DNA of 64,000 nt from Hydrogenovibrio crunogenus (GCF_004786015.1 NZ_CP032096.1:434001-498000), one strand, 5' to 3'. Shown: positions 34,787 to 44,393, counted from the first letter of the stretch. Notes: generated by a model from the letters alone, not told the origin. Program-made: numbers and translations.

Positions 34787-35605
34787 ATGTCGGAAATTAA
34801 CGCATTAGATCCTAGTCAATACCTTATTAAAGACGAGCCGTTTTATCGTCCAGTTGCAGATGAAGTTGAACTGTTTGAATCAGGTTACGCTTCAAGAATG
34901 CCTATCATGTTAAAAGGTCCTACAGGGTGTGGTAAGTCTCGTTTTGTAGAATACATGGCTCACAAACTTGGTAAGCCATTAATTACTGTGGCGTGTAACG
35001 AAGATATGACGGCTTCTGATTTGGTAGGTCGTTTCCTAATCGATATTAACGGTACGCGTTGGCAGGATGGTCCTCTAACCGTTGCTGCACGTATTGGTGC
35101 AATCTGTTATTTGGATGAGGTGGTCGAGGCCCGTCAAGATACGACGGTTGTTATTCACCCATTAACAGATCACCGTCGTGTTTTACCTTTAGACAAAAAA
35201 GGTGAGTTAGTCGAAGCGCACCCTGATTTCCAATTGGTTATTTCTTATAACCCGGGTTATCAGTCAATGATGAAAGATCTTAAGCAATCAACTAAACAGC
35301 GTTTCGGTGGGTTTAGATTTGATTATCCAGAAGAAGCTGTTGAAGCGGATATCGTTGCGAAAGAAGCAGAGATTGATAAAGAAACGGCTGAAAAATTGGT
35401 TCAAATCGCTCAGCGTTCACGTAACCTTAAAGGGCACGGTCTGGATGAAGGGATTTCAACCCGTCTATTGGTGTATGCAGCACAGCTAATCAATAAAGGT
35501 GTAGATCCTAAAAAAGCTTGTACTATGGCCTTGATTACACCGTTGACAGATGATGACGATATTCTAGATACCTTATTAACCACTGTTGATACTTTCTTCG
35601 AGTAA
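34787..35605 (+). CDS. cbbQ: CbbQ of the form I RuBisCO operon, MoxR-type AAA+ activase
   Basis: A 272-residue AAA+ protein, starting at the ATG at 34787 with GGAGA upstream. Walker A is [12 protein letters not shown] (42-53) and Walker [15 protein letters not shown]. It partners CbbO in RuBisCO reactivation. Residues 174-177 read GGFR where the paralogue has CALD and where the other frame of this same DNA gives VGLD. An extra G after TTCG and one T too few in the following T run would produce exactly this, so a compensated pair of frameshifts (biological or sequencing) is likely. The protein is otherwise full length. Confidence 0.94.
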   Translation: MSEINALDPSQYLIKDEPFYRPVADEVELFESGYASRMPIMLKGPTGCGKSRFVEYMAHKLGKPLITVACNEDMTASDLVGRFLIDINGTRWQDGPLTVAARIGAICYLDEVVEARQDTTVVIHPLTDHRRVLPLDKKGELVEAHPDFQLVISYNPGYQSMMKDLKQSTKQRFGGFRFDYPEEAVEADIVAKEAEIDKETAEKLVQIAQRSRNLKGHGLDEGISTRLLVYAAQLINKGVDPKKACTMALITPLTDDDDILDTLLTTVDTFFE

Positions 35606-35710
35606 TAAAAATCAGCTCAGTCAACCGGTTAAAATTTAGGTCGCTTTTGCGGCCTAATTTTTCACGGTGACTTGTAGATATTATTGATGATTTAAATAAG
35701 AGAAAGAGCT

Positions 35711-38044
35711 ATGAGTTTTGATATTGAAGAAGTCAAAGCATCCTTGATTGAAAGTGTGCCGCAACTGGAAGAAATGCTTGATTCATTGATTCATGAAGCT
35801 TCGCATTATATGAATGAAGCCTCTCGTGAAACATGGTTGCAGAACGCACAGGGAATTGCTTACTTAGGAAAAGGCCAACAGGTTGTCGTTAGCTATCTTG
35901 AAGCAGTGCCGCAAGTGATTGCCAAGATTGATGATGAGATTCTGGATGATATTCTTGAAACCGTCATGAAGTTATCTTCGGTGACGTCCGGAGAAGTGGT
36001 GTCTTTGGTATTGGATTCCTTGCCTGTTGTGGCTGAAAGAACCGGAGATATCGATCTTCTAAGACAATATTTAGCGCTGGTTTATCAAATTGGTTCCAAG
36101 ACTCCGCGCGGTATGCGTCCGATGTTGAACAATATTGACGAGTTGATGTCAAAACTGACGGTCTCTGGCTTAAGACGCTGGGCACAATGGGGGGCTCAAG
36201 CGCATGCTCGAAACTTCCAAGCTCAGATTGACTATTTCGGACTGGTATCTGAAGACTCTAAAGCCGTATTCCAGCAACAGCGTAAAGGGTCATTGTTCAT
36301 TGATTATCATAGACCCATCAATTTTTATTTGAGAGCTTTTTGGGCGCGTGACTTTTTTATTCGCCCTGCGGCAGCAGATTATGATGACTTTAAGCCTTAC
36401 TTTGAAAACATGGCGATGCATTTGCCGGATGCCTTGAATGATTTAGGTGAGATTAAAGGGGGCGAATTGTATCGTGCAATGGCAGCTCATATGGCATCGC
36501 ATTTAGCGTATACCAAAGAAGCCATTTCGATGGAGCAGCTAAACCCCCAGCAGATGTTCTTTATTGAGTTGATTGAAGATGCGCGTGTGGAGTATAACGC
36601 CATTAAAAATTTCCCAGGCCTGAAAGGGCTGTGGAAAAAAGTGATCAAAGCGAGTATGGAAGCATCCGAGCTGTCTGAAAAGTCGACGGCTTATCGTTTA
36701 GAGCAACTTGCTTTGAAATTGATGGATGAGAAACATGATTTGCAAGATGAGCAAATGATGGTGGTGGCAGAACGTTTCCATAATGAAATTGAAGAAAATT
36801 TGGATAACGAAAAGTGGTCCTGGGATTTAGGGATTCTGCTTTATAACGTCTTGAACAAAGCAACCACTCAGTGGGAATCGCTTACGGACATCAGTCAACA
36901 ACGTTTTGGTTATCGTGATGACAACCGTTTGGTTTGGGCATCTGATGAATGGGCTGATATGGAGGGCGGCGGTGCGCCGCACCAAGAAACGGTTCGTAAG
37001 CATGTTTCATTGATGGAGATGATTAATGAAATTGATTCAGAGTTGGTGGATGTCGATCATGAAGAAGTTTGGGTATTAGGATCTGAGCTTTATCCTTATG
37101 AAGATAATGGTCTGTCCTATAACGAAATGGAGGGGATTGAGCCGATTTCAGATCCTTTCCATTATCATGAATGGGATTATCGTGTTCAGCTGAATCGTCC
37201 AAACTGGGTGACTTTATACGAGCACCGCGCTAAAAAGGGCGACCCTCAGTTATATAACCGAATTCTAGATCAGAATAAAGGGATTGCACATCGTATTAAA
37301 CAAATCGTGGATAAACTACAAGCCGTTGGCTTACAACGTATTCGCCGCATTGAAGATGGAGATGAGTTGGATTTAAATGCGTGTGTTGAAGCGATTACGT
37401 CTATTCGTATGGGGCAAGAGCCTGATCCACGCATTACGATGAAAAATGTGATTCGCAGTCGTGAAGTCTCGGTGGTTGTGTTGCTTGATTTATCGGAATC
37501 AACTAATGAAATGGTTGATGGAGGGGATAAAACTGTCCTAGAAGTGACACAAGAAGCCGCGATCCTGGTTTCCCATGCCATTAATGGTATCGGTGATCAG
37601 TTTGCAGTACATGGTTTTTCATCGGATGGACGTCATGATCTGCAATATACTCGATTCAAACAGTTTGATGAGCCTTTTGATCAAGATGTCCACTCACGTC
37701 TTGCGGGGATGCAAGGTGGTTTATCAACTCGTATGGGTGGCGCTATGCGTCATGCAGGAAGCTATCTTGAAAAACAATCCAGTAAGCAGAAATTGCTGTT
37801 GGTGATTACCGATGGTGAACCAGCGGATATTGATGAAAAAGATGGCCAATACTTAAAACAAGATGCTAAAAAAGCGGTTGAGGAACTTCAGTCTAAAGGG
37901 GTTTATTCTTATTGCTTAACAATTGACCAATATGCCGATAAGTATGTGCATAATATTTTCGGTCAAAACCGTTATGCCATTGTAGATAATGTCTTGAAGC
38001 TGCCTGAAAAATTACCGCAATTATTTGCAAACTTAACCACTTAA
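35711..38044 (+). CDS. cbbO: CbbO of the form I RuBisCO operon, von Willebrand factor A activase subunit
   Basis: A 777-residue protein, paralogous to the cbbO at 25648. A long helical N-terminal part is followed by a C-terminal vWA domain with MIDAS motif VVLLDLSESTNEM, then STRMGGAMRHAG and ITDGEPADIDEK. It bridges the CbbQ ring to RuBisCO. It is 105 bp downstream of cbbQ and 18 bp upstream of an unknown gene. A near-match CCAGGCCTGA is at 36614-36623. Confidence 0.93.
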   Translation: MSFDIEEVKASLIESVPQLEEMLDSLIHEASHYMNEASRETWLQNAQGIAYLGKGQQVVVSYLEAVPQVIAKIDDEILDDILETVMKLSSVTSGEVVSLVLDSLPVVAERTGDIDLLRQYLALVYQIGSKTPRGMRPMLNNIDELMSKLTVSGLRRWAQWGAQAHARNFQAQIDYFGLVSEDSKAVFQQQRKGSLFIDYHRPINFYLRAFWARDFFIRPAAADYDDFKPYFENMAMHLPDALNDLGEIKGGELYRAMAAHMASHLAYTKEAISMEQLNPQQMFFIELIEDARVEYNAIKNFPGLKGLWKKVIKASMEASELSEKSTAYRLEQLALKLMDEKHDLQDEQMMVVAERFHNEIEENLDNEKWSWDLGILLYNVLNKATTQWESLTDISQQRFGYRDDNRLVWASDEWADMEGGGAPHQETVRKHVSLMEMINEIDSELVDVDHEEVWVLGSELYPYEDNGLSYNEMEGIEPISDPFHYHEWDYRVQLNRPNWVTLYEHRAKKGDPQLYNRILDQNKGIAHRIKQIVDKLQAVGLQRIRRIEDGDELDLNACVEAITSIRMGQEPDPRITMKNVIRSREVSVVVLLDLSESTNEMVDGGDKTVLEVTQEAAILVSHAINGIGDQFAVHGFSSDGRHDLQYTRFKQFDEPFDQDVHSRLAGMQGGLSTRMGGAMRHAGSYLEKQSSKQKLLLVITDGEPADIDEKDGQYLKQDAKKAVEELQSKGVYSYCLTIDQYADKYVHNIFGQNRYAIVDNVLKLPEKLPQLFANLTT

Positions 38045-38062
38045 TTTGGAAAGTAAAACAAG

Positions 38063-38596
38063 ATGAAAGCACAACCGTTTATCGAAGCCGTCAACCAATT
38101 AAGTGACGATGACTTTCAGCTTATTCTTGAAGGGAGTGCCATTATCATTGAACATGATGTGGCATTAACGACAGGAAGAGCCGACAGTGCTTATGTTATT
38201 TATGAGCTGGGAGAAGACCCTTTTACATCTTCTGATGAGATTAAGGCTTTTTTAATACAGAATGCCGAAGCGCTTTTAAAAGAGTATTACCAGTTCAATC
38301 CCGTTAGTCGTCAATATTTCGATCGCAGTTTGAACAAGTTGTTTGAAGAATATGGACCGGATGCTTTTTCGGCAACGCCTGATGGAGAGCCAGAGCGGGT
38401 TTTGTTTGTTGAAGATGGGGAGCTGATTTCTGAAGATGCATCCAGTCCTCGTTTCAAATACGGCATGTTCATGACCATTGAGGATCACATTAAACCGCTA
38501 GCAAGAGCCAATAAAGTTAAAAACTGGGTTCAATCCGGTACGGCCTACGGTGATTACATCAGTGTGAATGTCTGTCGATTCAGCGCTATGGAATAA
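38063..38596 (+). CDS. Unrecognised 177-residue protein, last gene of the form I RuBisCO operon
   Basis: A soluble acidic protein with no signal peptide or membrane helix; I recognise no domain. It lies 18 bp after cbbO and is followed by a terminator, so it belongs to the cbbL-S-Q-O transcript. The sequence SVNVCRFSAME ends it; RVLFVEDGELISEDA lies near the middle. The operon position suggests an accessory role in carbon fixation, but this is inference alone. Confidence 0.8.
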   Translation: MKAQPFIEAVNQLSDDDFQLILEGSAIIIEHDVALTTGRADSAYVIYELGEDPFTSSDEIKAFLIQNAEALLKEYYQFNPVSRQYFDRSLNKLFEEYGPDAFSATPDGEPERVLFVEDGELISEDASSPRFKYGMFMTIEDHIKPLARANKVKNWVQSGTAYGDYISVNVCRFSAME

Positions 38597-38621
38597 CTCT
38601 TTAAAGAATTTCATCCTTGCT

Positions 38622-38646
38622 AAGGCTGCCTTGTGCAGCCTTTTTT
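38622..38646 (+). terminator. Terminator of the form I cbb operon
   Basis: AAGGCTGC pairs with GCAGCCTT around a short loop, with a run of T at 38641-38646. Confidence 0.85.
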
Positions 38647-38656
38647 ATTGGAACGG

Positions 38657-39886
38657 TTAGAAGTAAAATCTCAAGCGGGCGGTCAAACTATTAGGGACAG
38701 CACCGAATTCAGACTGTATCTCTTCTGCAGAATTCATTGTAGCACCATTGGTCATTACCGCCGAAACCAGTAAATCCGATTCATTGCTGACAGAATAGGT
38801 TAAATTGAGCTGATGTAAGAAAGACATTGAATCGGTTAAAAAACTACCTAATAAGGTATACCCAGCTTGCCATAGAGGCGTTAACTCACGGGTAATGCCA
38901 ACTCCTGCCATATGTCGGCTTAGCTGGGGTTGAAGCCCATAGGTTACAAGTGGGTCTGTTCGCAGGGTCGTTAATTCTTTGTATGAAGTCGCACCATGAC
39001 TATTGTCATAGACTTCAAAAAGAAGGGTTGTTTTCTCGTTCAATTGGTAGTCAAAGCCTCCTACCCAAAATAAAGTGTCTTCATTTTGCTCTGTTAAGTG
39101 AGAATAAACCGCTTCAAGTCTCATTCCTATGCCTTGCCATGCAGTTTCTATCGCCCCTCCATATACTTGATTGCTAATGACTTGGCCGGCTAATAATAAT
39201 ACTTCCCATGAATCGCTTATTTGATTACGATAATGAATTGCAAAACTATTCTGCGTATCTATTTCTTTTTGGTCTTTGTTGGTTAAAACAAATGCGGCAG
39301 TCAGGTTTGAAAAAGCAGAGGGATACCAATCATAGGTTATGGCGTCAATACCTGGTTTAAAGTCGGTATCCAAGTCTGTCGGAGCAAAGGCTCCAAATAC
39401 ATTCATGGGTTGCCAAAGTCTTCCTACCCCCCAGTCAATAGGTTGGCGACCTGCTGAAACAACCGATTGCTTAAAATGATATTGATAGACAGCACGATCA
39501 ACTTCATAACCCGCTTCTAAAGAGGATGTACGGGTTTGTTGTGAGATCCAATTATCCGATAACGGTTGGTAGCGAAACAAATCTGTATAGTGTAAAACGG
39601 TATCCGGAAGTCCTGTCAGTTGTTGTCGTGTCATTCGAAGATGAACTGACCACTCAGCTTGTTCGGAATGCTCGTCTAGCATGAAACGTAACGACTGTTG
39701 GTCTGCACTGAGGATATTTTGGTCTTTATTGATATACCCTATTTGTCCTTCTGAGGCCTGTGCCATATTGGCTAGCATGGAAAAACGACCAGTGAGTTCC
39801 ATCGCAAAGCTTGTTGTTGAGCATAGCAGTAAACCCGTAAGCAGTGTTTCAGGGAGTAAGTTCAGCAGAAATCGAGTGTTATTCAT
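38657..39886 (-). CDS. Outer-membrane beta-barrel protein of an ABC/lipoprotein operon
   Basis: A 409-residue protein with signal peptide (cleaved after TTSFA), barrel-like alternation of polar and hydrophobic residues, and terminal ARLRFYF. SAGRQPIDWGVGRLWQP resembles DUF1302-like and porin-like barrels found with such ABC operons. It overlaps the ATPase gene by 8 bp, so it is the final gene of the five-gene unit. It may serve as the outer-membrane outlet or a target of the inner-membrane machine. Function unknown. Confidence 0.7.
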   Translation of the reverse strand: MNNTRFLLNLLPETLLTGLLLCSTTSFAMELTGRFSMLANMAQASEGQIGYINKDQNILSADQQSLRFMLDEHSEQAEWSVHLRMTRQQLTGLPDTVLHYTDLFRYQPLSDNWISQQTRTSSLEAGYEVDRAVYQYHFKQSVVSAGRQPIDWGVGRLWQPMNVFGAFAPTDLDTDFKPGIDAITYDWYPSAFSNLTAAFVLTNKDQKEIDTQNSFAIHYRNQISDSWEVLLLAGQVISNQVYGGAIETAWQGIGMRLEAVYSHLTEQNEDTLFWVGGFDYQLNEKTTLLFEVYDNSHGATSYKELTTLRTDPLVTYGLQPQLSRHMAGVGITRELTPLWQAGYTLLGSFLTDSMSFLHQLNLTYSVSNESDLLVSAVMTNGATMNSAEEIQSEFGAVPNSLTARLRFYF

Positions 39887-40580
39887 GGGGTGTGACGTTC
39901 ATTTTTTGATCATTTTCAATCGCTCCATCTTTTAATGTGATGATCCGTTCGGCTCGTTCCATGACCCGTTGATCGTGTGTAGAAAAGAGAAAAGTGGTTT
40001 TTTCTTCATGGGATAGGCGATGCATGATATCCAGTAAAGCGAAAGCATTTTCAGAATCTAAGTTAGCAGTTGGTTCATCAGCCAATACCAGGCGAGGTCC
40101 TGCTGCTAAAGCGCGAGCAACGGCAACGCGCTGCTGCTGTCCACCGCTTAAGGCAGCAGGGCGTCGGCTCATAACCTCTTTTAAGCCGACCAACTCCAAG
40201 TAATGTTCGGCTCTTTCACGACGTTCTGCTTTCGAACGTCCTTGGAGTACCATGACCAATTCTACGTTTTCAAAAGCATTTAAAACGGGTACAAGGTTAT
40301 AGGCTTGAAAAATGAATCCCAACTGAAAAAGGCGAAAATCCGAAAGATCTGATTCTGATAAGGTTCTTAAATCGGTTTCTTGTATATGAATTGATCCGGT
40401 AGAGGGTGCATCTAGCCCCCCAATGATGTTGAGCAATGTCGTCTTGCCTGATCCTGATGGGCCGACAAGTGCGGCAAATTCACCTTCTCGTATCGAAAGG
40501 TTGATGTCTTTAAGTGCAGTCACTTCTAACTCACCCTGACGGTAGGATTTCCCGATATTGTTTAAATTCAGTAGCACCAT
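39879..40580 (-). CDS. LolD-like ABC transporter ATP-binding protein
   Basis: A 233-residue ABC ATPase of the LolD/MacB family. Walker A GPSGSGKTTLLNIIGGLD, signature LSGGQQQRVAVARALA, Walker B LVLADEPTANLDS, and the H-loop STHDQRVME. The start is the ATG at 40580 with GGAG seven bases upstream. It energises the two FtsX-like permeases encoded just upstream. The family extracts lipoproteins or exports substrates through mechanotransmission, without moving solutes through the membrane. Confidence 0.93.
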   Translation of the reverse strand: MVLLNLNNIGKSYRQGELEVTALKDINLSIREGEFAALVGPSGSGKTTLLNIIGGLDAPSTGSIHIQETDLRTLSESDLSDFRLFQLGFIFQAYNLVPVLNAFENVELVMVLQGRSKAERRERAEHYLELVGLKEVMSRRPAALSGGQQQRVAVARALAAGPRLVLADEPTANLDSENAFALLDIMHRLSHEEKTTFLFSTHDQRVMERAERIITLKDGAIENDQKMNVTPHE

Positions 40581-40610
40581 TTTATGACTCCAGGCCGATT
40601 TCAATAGTTT

Positions 40611-41888
40611 CTAAGTTCGTAGCGCTTCTACAGGCGCTACTCTAGCCGCTTTAATGGCTGGGTAAACTCCGGTTGAAAGCGTCGTGGCAAATACAATGAT
40701 TGTTAATTGAAGAACGCGGTCCCAAGAAAGTTCTGTGTAAATTACGGGGTCCATAAACGTGCCCATTGCCGAGGTGCCTTCTGCCATTAACGCGGAAAAA
40801 TCGATGCCGTGATGGGCAAACCATAAGTGGGTACTCCCACCCACTAGCCATCCTATCGTGACCGATAAAAAACTTAATAAAACGGCTTCACAAAACACAA
40901 GCAATAGTAATTGTCGGCGACTAATACCCAAGGCTCGAAGTAGACCAAATTCTCTGGTACGTTCTAAAACACTCATGAGGACGGTGTTGACGATTCCAAA
41001 GATTACCATAATTAAAATGAGCACTAAAAAGACATAGTTTCCAGCATCATCTAAAATAATGAATTGCACTAATTGCGGCATCATTTCTTGCCAGTTTAAA
41101 ACAACACTGTTTTGGTCTATAAGTGTCTTTTCAATTGTTACCTCTGCACGACTCAAGTCATCTGGATTGTTTAGAAAGAGGGCAAGCCTTGTCACTGGCA
41201 TTAAAAGAGGGTTCGCTCCCTCACCAACAAGAAACTCTGTAGGTAGACTTAAGTTGCTAATAATAAGAAAGTCATCCATTTCATTGATATGGGCGTTAAA
41301 AATGCCCCTGACACGGGCTAATTGTGCTTGGGAATCGCCATCTTTCTTGCCTGCCATGATGACCACTTTGCTACCGACTTTTGCTTTGAGTTTTTGCGCC
41401 ATACCCTGCCCGATTAATATGCCTCTATGATCGTCTTCAGTTAACCAGTGTCCTTTGATTAAAAAGGGTTTGAGCATACTGGTGCGGGTATCCAATTGGG
41501 ATTGCATCCCTTCAAGCATTGCCCCTGTCGAATTACTGGCAGTACTGGCAAGAACCTGTAAAGAAATACGAGGAGCAATATTCGCATCAAGGGATAGACT
41601 TTTGAGTTGTTGATAAAGTACTTTGCCATTATGAATGTATTTATAGTTGGCTGGCGCTTCTTGATATCCTTTGGGTTGGATTGTTAAATGACCCTCTCCC
41701 AATTTAATGGCATTACGCACCATAGAGTTGTGACTTCCATCTCCAATTCCGATGAATAATACAGCCAAGCCAAATCCAATCCCAATTGTAGTCAAGGTGA
41801 TCAGGGTTCTTCGTCGGTGTCGCCATAAATTACGCCAGGCAAAATTCATCAATATTGAAAAGGGGAGGTGACCATGTTGAATTGACAT
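40611..41888 (-). CDS. FtsX-like ABC permease (second of pair)
   Basis: A 425-residue LolC/LolE/MacB-like permease: one N-terminal helix (residues about 28-50), a large periplasmic domain, and three C-terminal helices with VNTVLMSVLERTREFGLLRALG, the FtsX coupling motif. It ends with AARVAPVEALRT, typical of the family. It adjoins the other permease with no gap (starts at 41888, next gene ends at 41889). The pair probably forms a heterodimer. Confidence 0.9.
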   Translation of the reverse strand: MSIQHGHLPFSILMNFAWRNLWRHRRRTLITLTTIGIGFGLAVLFIGIGDGSHNSMVRNAIKLGEGHLTIQPKGYQEAPANYKYIHNGKVLYQQLKSLSLDANIAPRISLQVLASTASNSTGAMLEGMQSQLDTRTSMLKPFLIKGHWLTEDDHRGILIGQGMAQKLKAKVGSKVVIMAGKKDGDSQAQLARVRGIFNAHINEMDDFLIISNLSLPTEFLVGEGANPLLMPVTRLALFLNNPDDLSRAEVTIEKTLIDQNSVVLNWQEMMPQLVQFIILDDAGNYVFLVLILIMVIFGIVNTVLMSVLERTREFGLLRALGISRRQLLLLVFCEAVLLSFLSVTIGWLVGGSTHLWFAHHGIDFSALMAEGTSAMGTFMDPVIYTELSWDRVLQLTIIVFATTLSTGVYPAIKAARVAPVEALRT

Positions 41889-43184
41889 TTAAATGACCTC
41901 AGCTGGTTTTAAACGTACGATACGCCAGGATGGAATTAAGGCCGCTAGCATGGTTAATAGAATCATTAATAGACTGGCCTGAAAGACTTGTTCCGGTATA
42001 AGATAACCTTTCATCACAGGTTCAAAGACAACACCGGCCCAGTCATAACCATCTGGCATCATATGACTGAAGTCAATGCCTTTGTCTTCAAATTGTTTGG
42101 CAATGACACTCCCGATTATTGAACCAATAACCGCGGAGATTAAAGCTAAATAAAAAGACTCAATAACAACCATTAATAGTATCCAGCGCGCTTTCATCCC
42201 AATGGCCAATAGGGTGCCAAATTCATGTGTTCTTTCATGCACTGACATTAACATCGTATTAATCATCCCCAGTGAGGCGAGGCCAATGACGATTAATCCA
42301 ACAATCAGTAACATGGTGCCACTCAACTCCAACATGTCGGCAACCGGAGGGTTCAGTTCTTTCCAGTTTCGGATAATCACCTTACCTCCCAATTCGTCTA
42401 AGGGAGTTTGCTTTTGTAAGTGAGTAATTTGTGTCTGAAGTTGTTTTTGCAAAGTATTTAATTCGTCAATATTCTGCGCCTTGATTGCCAGTTCGTGGAA
42501 GCCATCTTCTTGGTACATAAGGCTTTGATACGCTTTGATCGACATTAAAACCCCCATGCGATCGAAGTTAGGTTCAAGCGGTTTTAAAACTCCTGTGACT
42601 TCAAAAATAGCGTTTCCTATACTGCCATCAATCGCTTGTGTGACCAGAACCAATTCACTTCCAGGAGAAAGTTGTAAGTTTCTTGCAAGCTGTGCTCCAA
42701 CCAAAACCGGGTAATGCGTTAATGCATTTTTTTGTTTAGGCTCAAACGAGGCTTCGCCAGATCGTAAGTGGCTAAGCAGTTTGGTGACATGGTGTTCTCG
42801 TTGTGGGTCAATTGCTTTGATCATTACCCCTGTTGAATTATCTTTTGAGCTCGCTAAAGCAGCAGCATAAAGTCTAGGAGCGATTTTCACGGGAAGTGAA
42901 GAGTCTTCAAATGCTGTTAAATATGACCATGGAAGAGTGGCGTAAATATCCTGGTTATCTATATAGGCTGAACGGTGCATTTGAAGATGTGAACTGGAGA
43001 TGTCTGTCGCATAGGTCACCATTTGGCGAGACATGCCTTCTAGCAGAGCTGCGTAAAGGATAAGCATAATTAATCCACCAGCCAACGCTGAAATCGTCAG
43101 GCCACTTCTGATTGGGTTTCGCCAAATATTTCGCCAAGCTATAAACTGCAATAAGATCAGGCGGTTGAAAACCGGATTATTCAT
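41889..43184 (-). CDS. FtsX-like ABC permease (first of pair)
   Basis: A 431-residue permease with the same four-helix plan: N-terminal WRNIWRNPIRSGLTISALAG, a periplasmic domain, and INTMLMSVHERTHEFGTLLA. Partner of the permease at 40611. It follows the LolA-like gene by 4 bp. Overall similarity to LolC/LolE suggests lipoprotein or lipid transport across the envelope, but the essential lolCDE system is normally encoded elsewhere, so this is an extra specialised unit. Confidence 0.9.
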   Translation of the reverse strand: MNNPVFNRLILLQFIAWRNIWRNPIRSGLTISALAGGLIMLILYAALLEGMSRQMVTYATDISSSHLQMHRSAYIDNQDIYATLPWSYLTAFEDSSLPVKIAPRLYAAALASSKDNSTGVMIKAIDPQREHHVTKLLSHLRSGEASFEPKQKNALTHYPVLVGAQLARNLQLSPGSELVLVTQAIDGSIGNAIFEVTGVLKPLEPNFDRMGVLMSIKAYQSLMYQEDGFHELAIKAQNIDELNTLQKQLQTQITHLQKQTPLDELGGKVIIRNWKELNPPVADMLELSGTMLLIVGLIVIGLASLGMINTMLMSVHERTHEFGTLLAIGMKARWILLMVVIESFYLALISAVIGSIIGSVIAKQFEDKGIDFSHMMPDGYDWAGVVFEPVMKGYLIPEQVFQASLLMILLTMLAALIPSWRIVRLKPAEVI

Positions 43185-43188
43185 GACG

Positions 43189-43974
43189 TTAATGCCGCTG
43201 TTTAAGATTTCTTAATGAAAAAAAGTTTTTAGTTAAAGGGATATCGAACTGAATGTCGTTGTAGAGAATGACGGTTGATTCTGATGGCTTGTCTATTGGC
43301 TGTAATGTCATTCGCATGGGGATGATCCGCTCACCGATTTTTTGAATTTGATCAAATGTTAGGGTGCGAATCAGATGGCCATCTTCATCATAGTAGAGCC
43401 CTTTGATAGGGGCCAAAGTTGATTGTGTGATCTGCATCACAACCTTCCCCCAAACGACAGCGGCATTCGGTTTTGGAATAGAGGTTAGTTCATAAATATT
43501 TTGATTATTTCGAAGCCCTTCAAATGTGATAGTCGAATCATAATCCTGTTCAAAGGTGCTTTCCTTTACGAGATCATCATTCGTGAAATGGCTTCCCATC
43601 CAAGAGCCGGACATCATGCTTGACGGCACTTTGGTGACGCGGTTGATTTTAGGCAAATAGTTCCAGATGTTTTGTTCCACCTTTAAAGTCGAAATACCTC
43701 GATCTTTAATGGGTTTCTGAATGACAACCAATGAATAGTCATTCCCCAGAGACCAGGCTTCCATTGTCATGTTTCTTTGATAACGTTGTGTTTTGACGCT
43801 CATGGTCATGAATGCATGAGATGTCGTTCCGCGCCATAAGCTATCAATATGACGAACCAGTTCGTCTGCTTGCATCGCCTTTACCGGCAAAGAAAAAATA
43901 AGGAAAAGTAGAGTTGATAAGCTTAGGGGGCTACTTACTGTTTTAATGGAGATCAAAATCTTAGAATGCTGCAT
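43189..43974 (-). CDS. Outer-membrane lipoprotein-sorting (LolA-like) periplasmic protein
   Basis: A 261-residue exported protein (signal peptide ending near LPVKAMQ) of the LolA-like outer-membrane lipoprotein-sorting family: MTMSVKTQRYQRNMTMEAW, WNYLPKINRVTKVPSSMMSG and SWMGSHFTNDDLVKES are typical of the subgroup found with MMPL or FtsX permeases. It is the first gene of the operon, and probably shuttles a lipid or lipoprotein from the permease to the outer membrane. The substrate is unknown. Confidence 0.85.
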   Translation of the reverse strand: MQHSKILISIKTVSSPLSLSTLLFLIFSLPVKAMQADELVRHIDSLWRGTTSHAFMTMSVKTQRYQRNMTMEAWSLGNDYSLVVIQKPIKDRGISTLKVEQNIWNYLPKINRVTKVPSSMMSGSWMGSHFTNDDLVKESTFEQDYDSTITFEGLRNNQNIYELTSIPKPNAAVVWGKVVMQITQSTLAPIKGLYYDEDGHLIRTLTFDQIQKIGERIIPMRMTLQPIDKPSESTVILYNDIQFDIPLTKNFFSLRNLKQRH

Positions 43975-44062
43975 CTCTGCTCCTAAATAAGAAGTGTGAT
44001 GTGAAGCAATGGAGGGGCATCTTTTTTTCAGAAAGAAGAGGCTTATAATTTAAAGCTTTAAA

Positions 44063-44338
44063 TTAGGCCTCTTCTAGCCCATCTAATTTTTTCACTTTTT
44101 TATAGGCTTTTTTAACGGCCTTTTGAATGCGTGCTTGTATTTCCTGGTATTCTTCGGAGGACATGTAAAAAGACATGTCGATATCATGACGAATATAGCG
44201 AGGTGCAATACGGTTGAGTGCGATACAGGCCATATCTGCCAGCTGGTTTTCAGTTAATCCGACATCGAGATAGTTTTCTTGTATATGATTAAAGACAGGT
44301 CTTTCATAGTAATTATGGACGGATTGAAGTTCAGACAT
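44063..44338 (-). CDS. ComFB-like late competence protein
   Basis: A 91-residue protein matching the ComFB family: NYYERPVFNHIQENYLD, then DMACIALNRIAPRYIRHDID. It has no signal peptide. Bacillus ComFB sits in a late competence operon; in some bacteria the family has been linked to nucleotide second-messenger signalling. The role here is unknown. The possible tie to competence is of interest because the window carries an iterated palindrome that could be an uptake signal. Confidence 0.8.
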   Translation of the reverse strand: MSELQSVHNYYERPVFNHIQENYLDVGLTENQLADMACIALNRIAPRYIRHDIDMSFYMSSEEYQEIQARIQKAVKKAYKKVKKLDGLEEA

Positions 44339-44393
44339 GAGTAAAATTCCTTAATGAATAACCATTATTTTACTATACCGAAAATATAGATAT

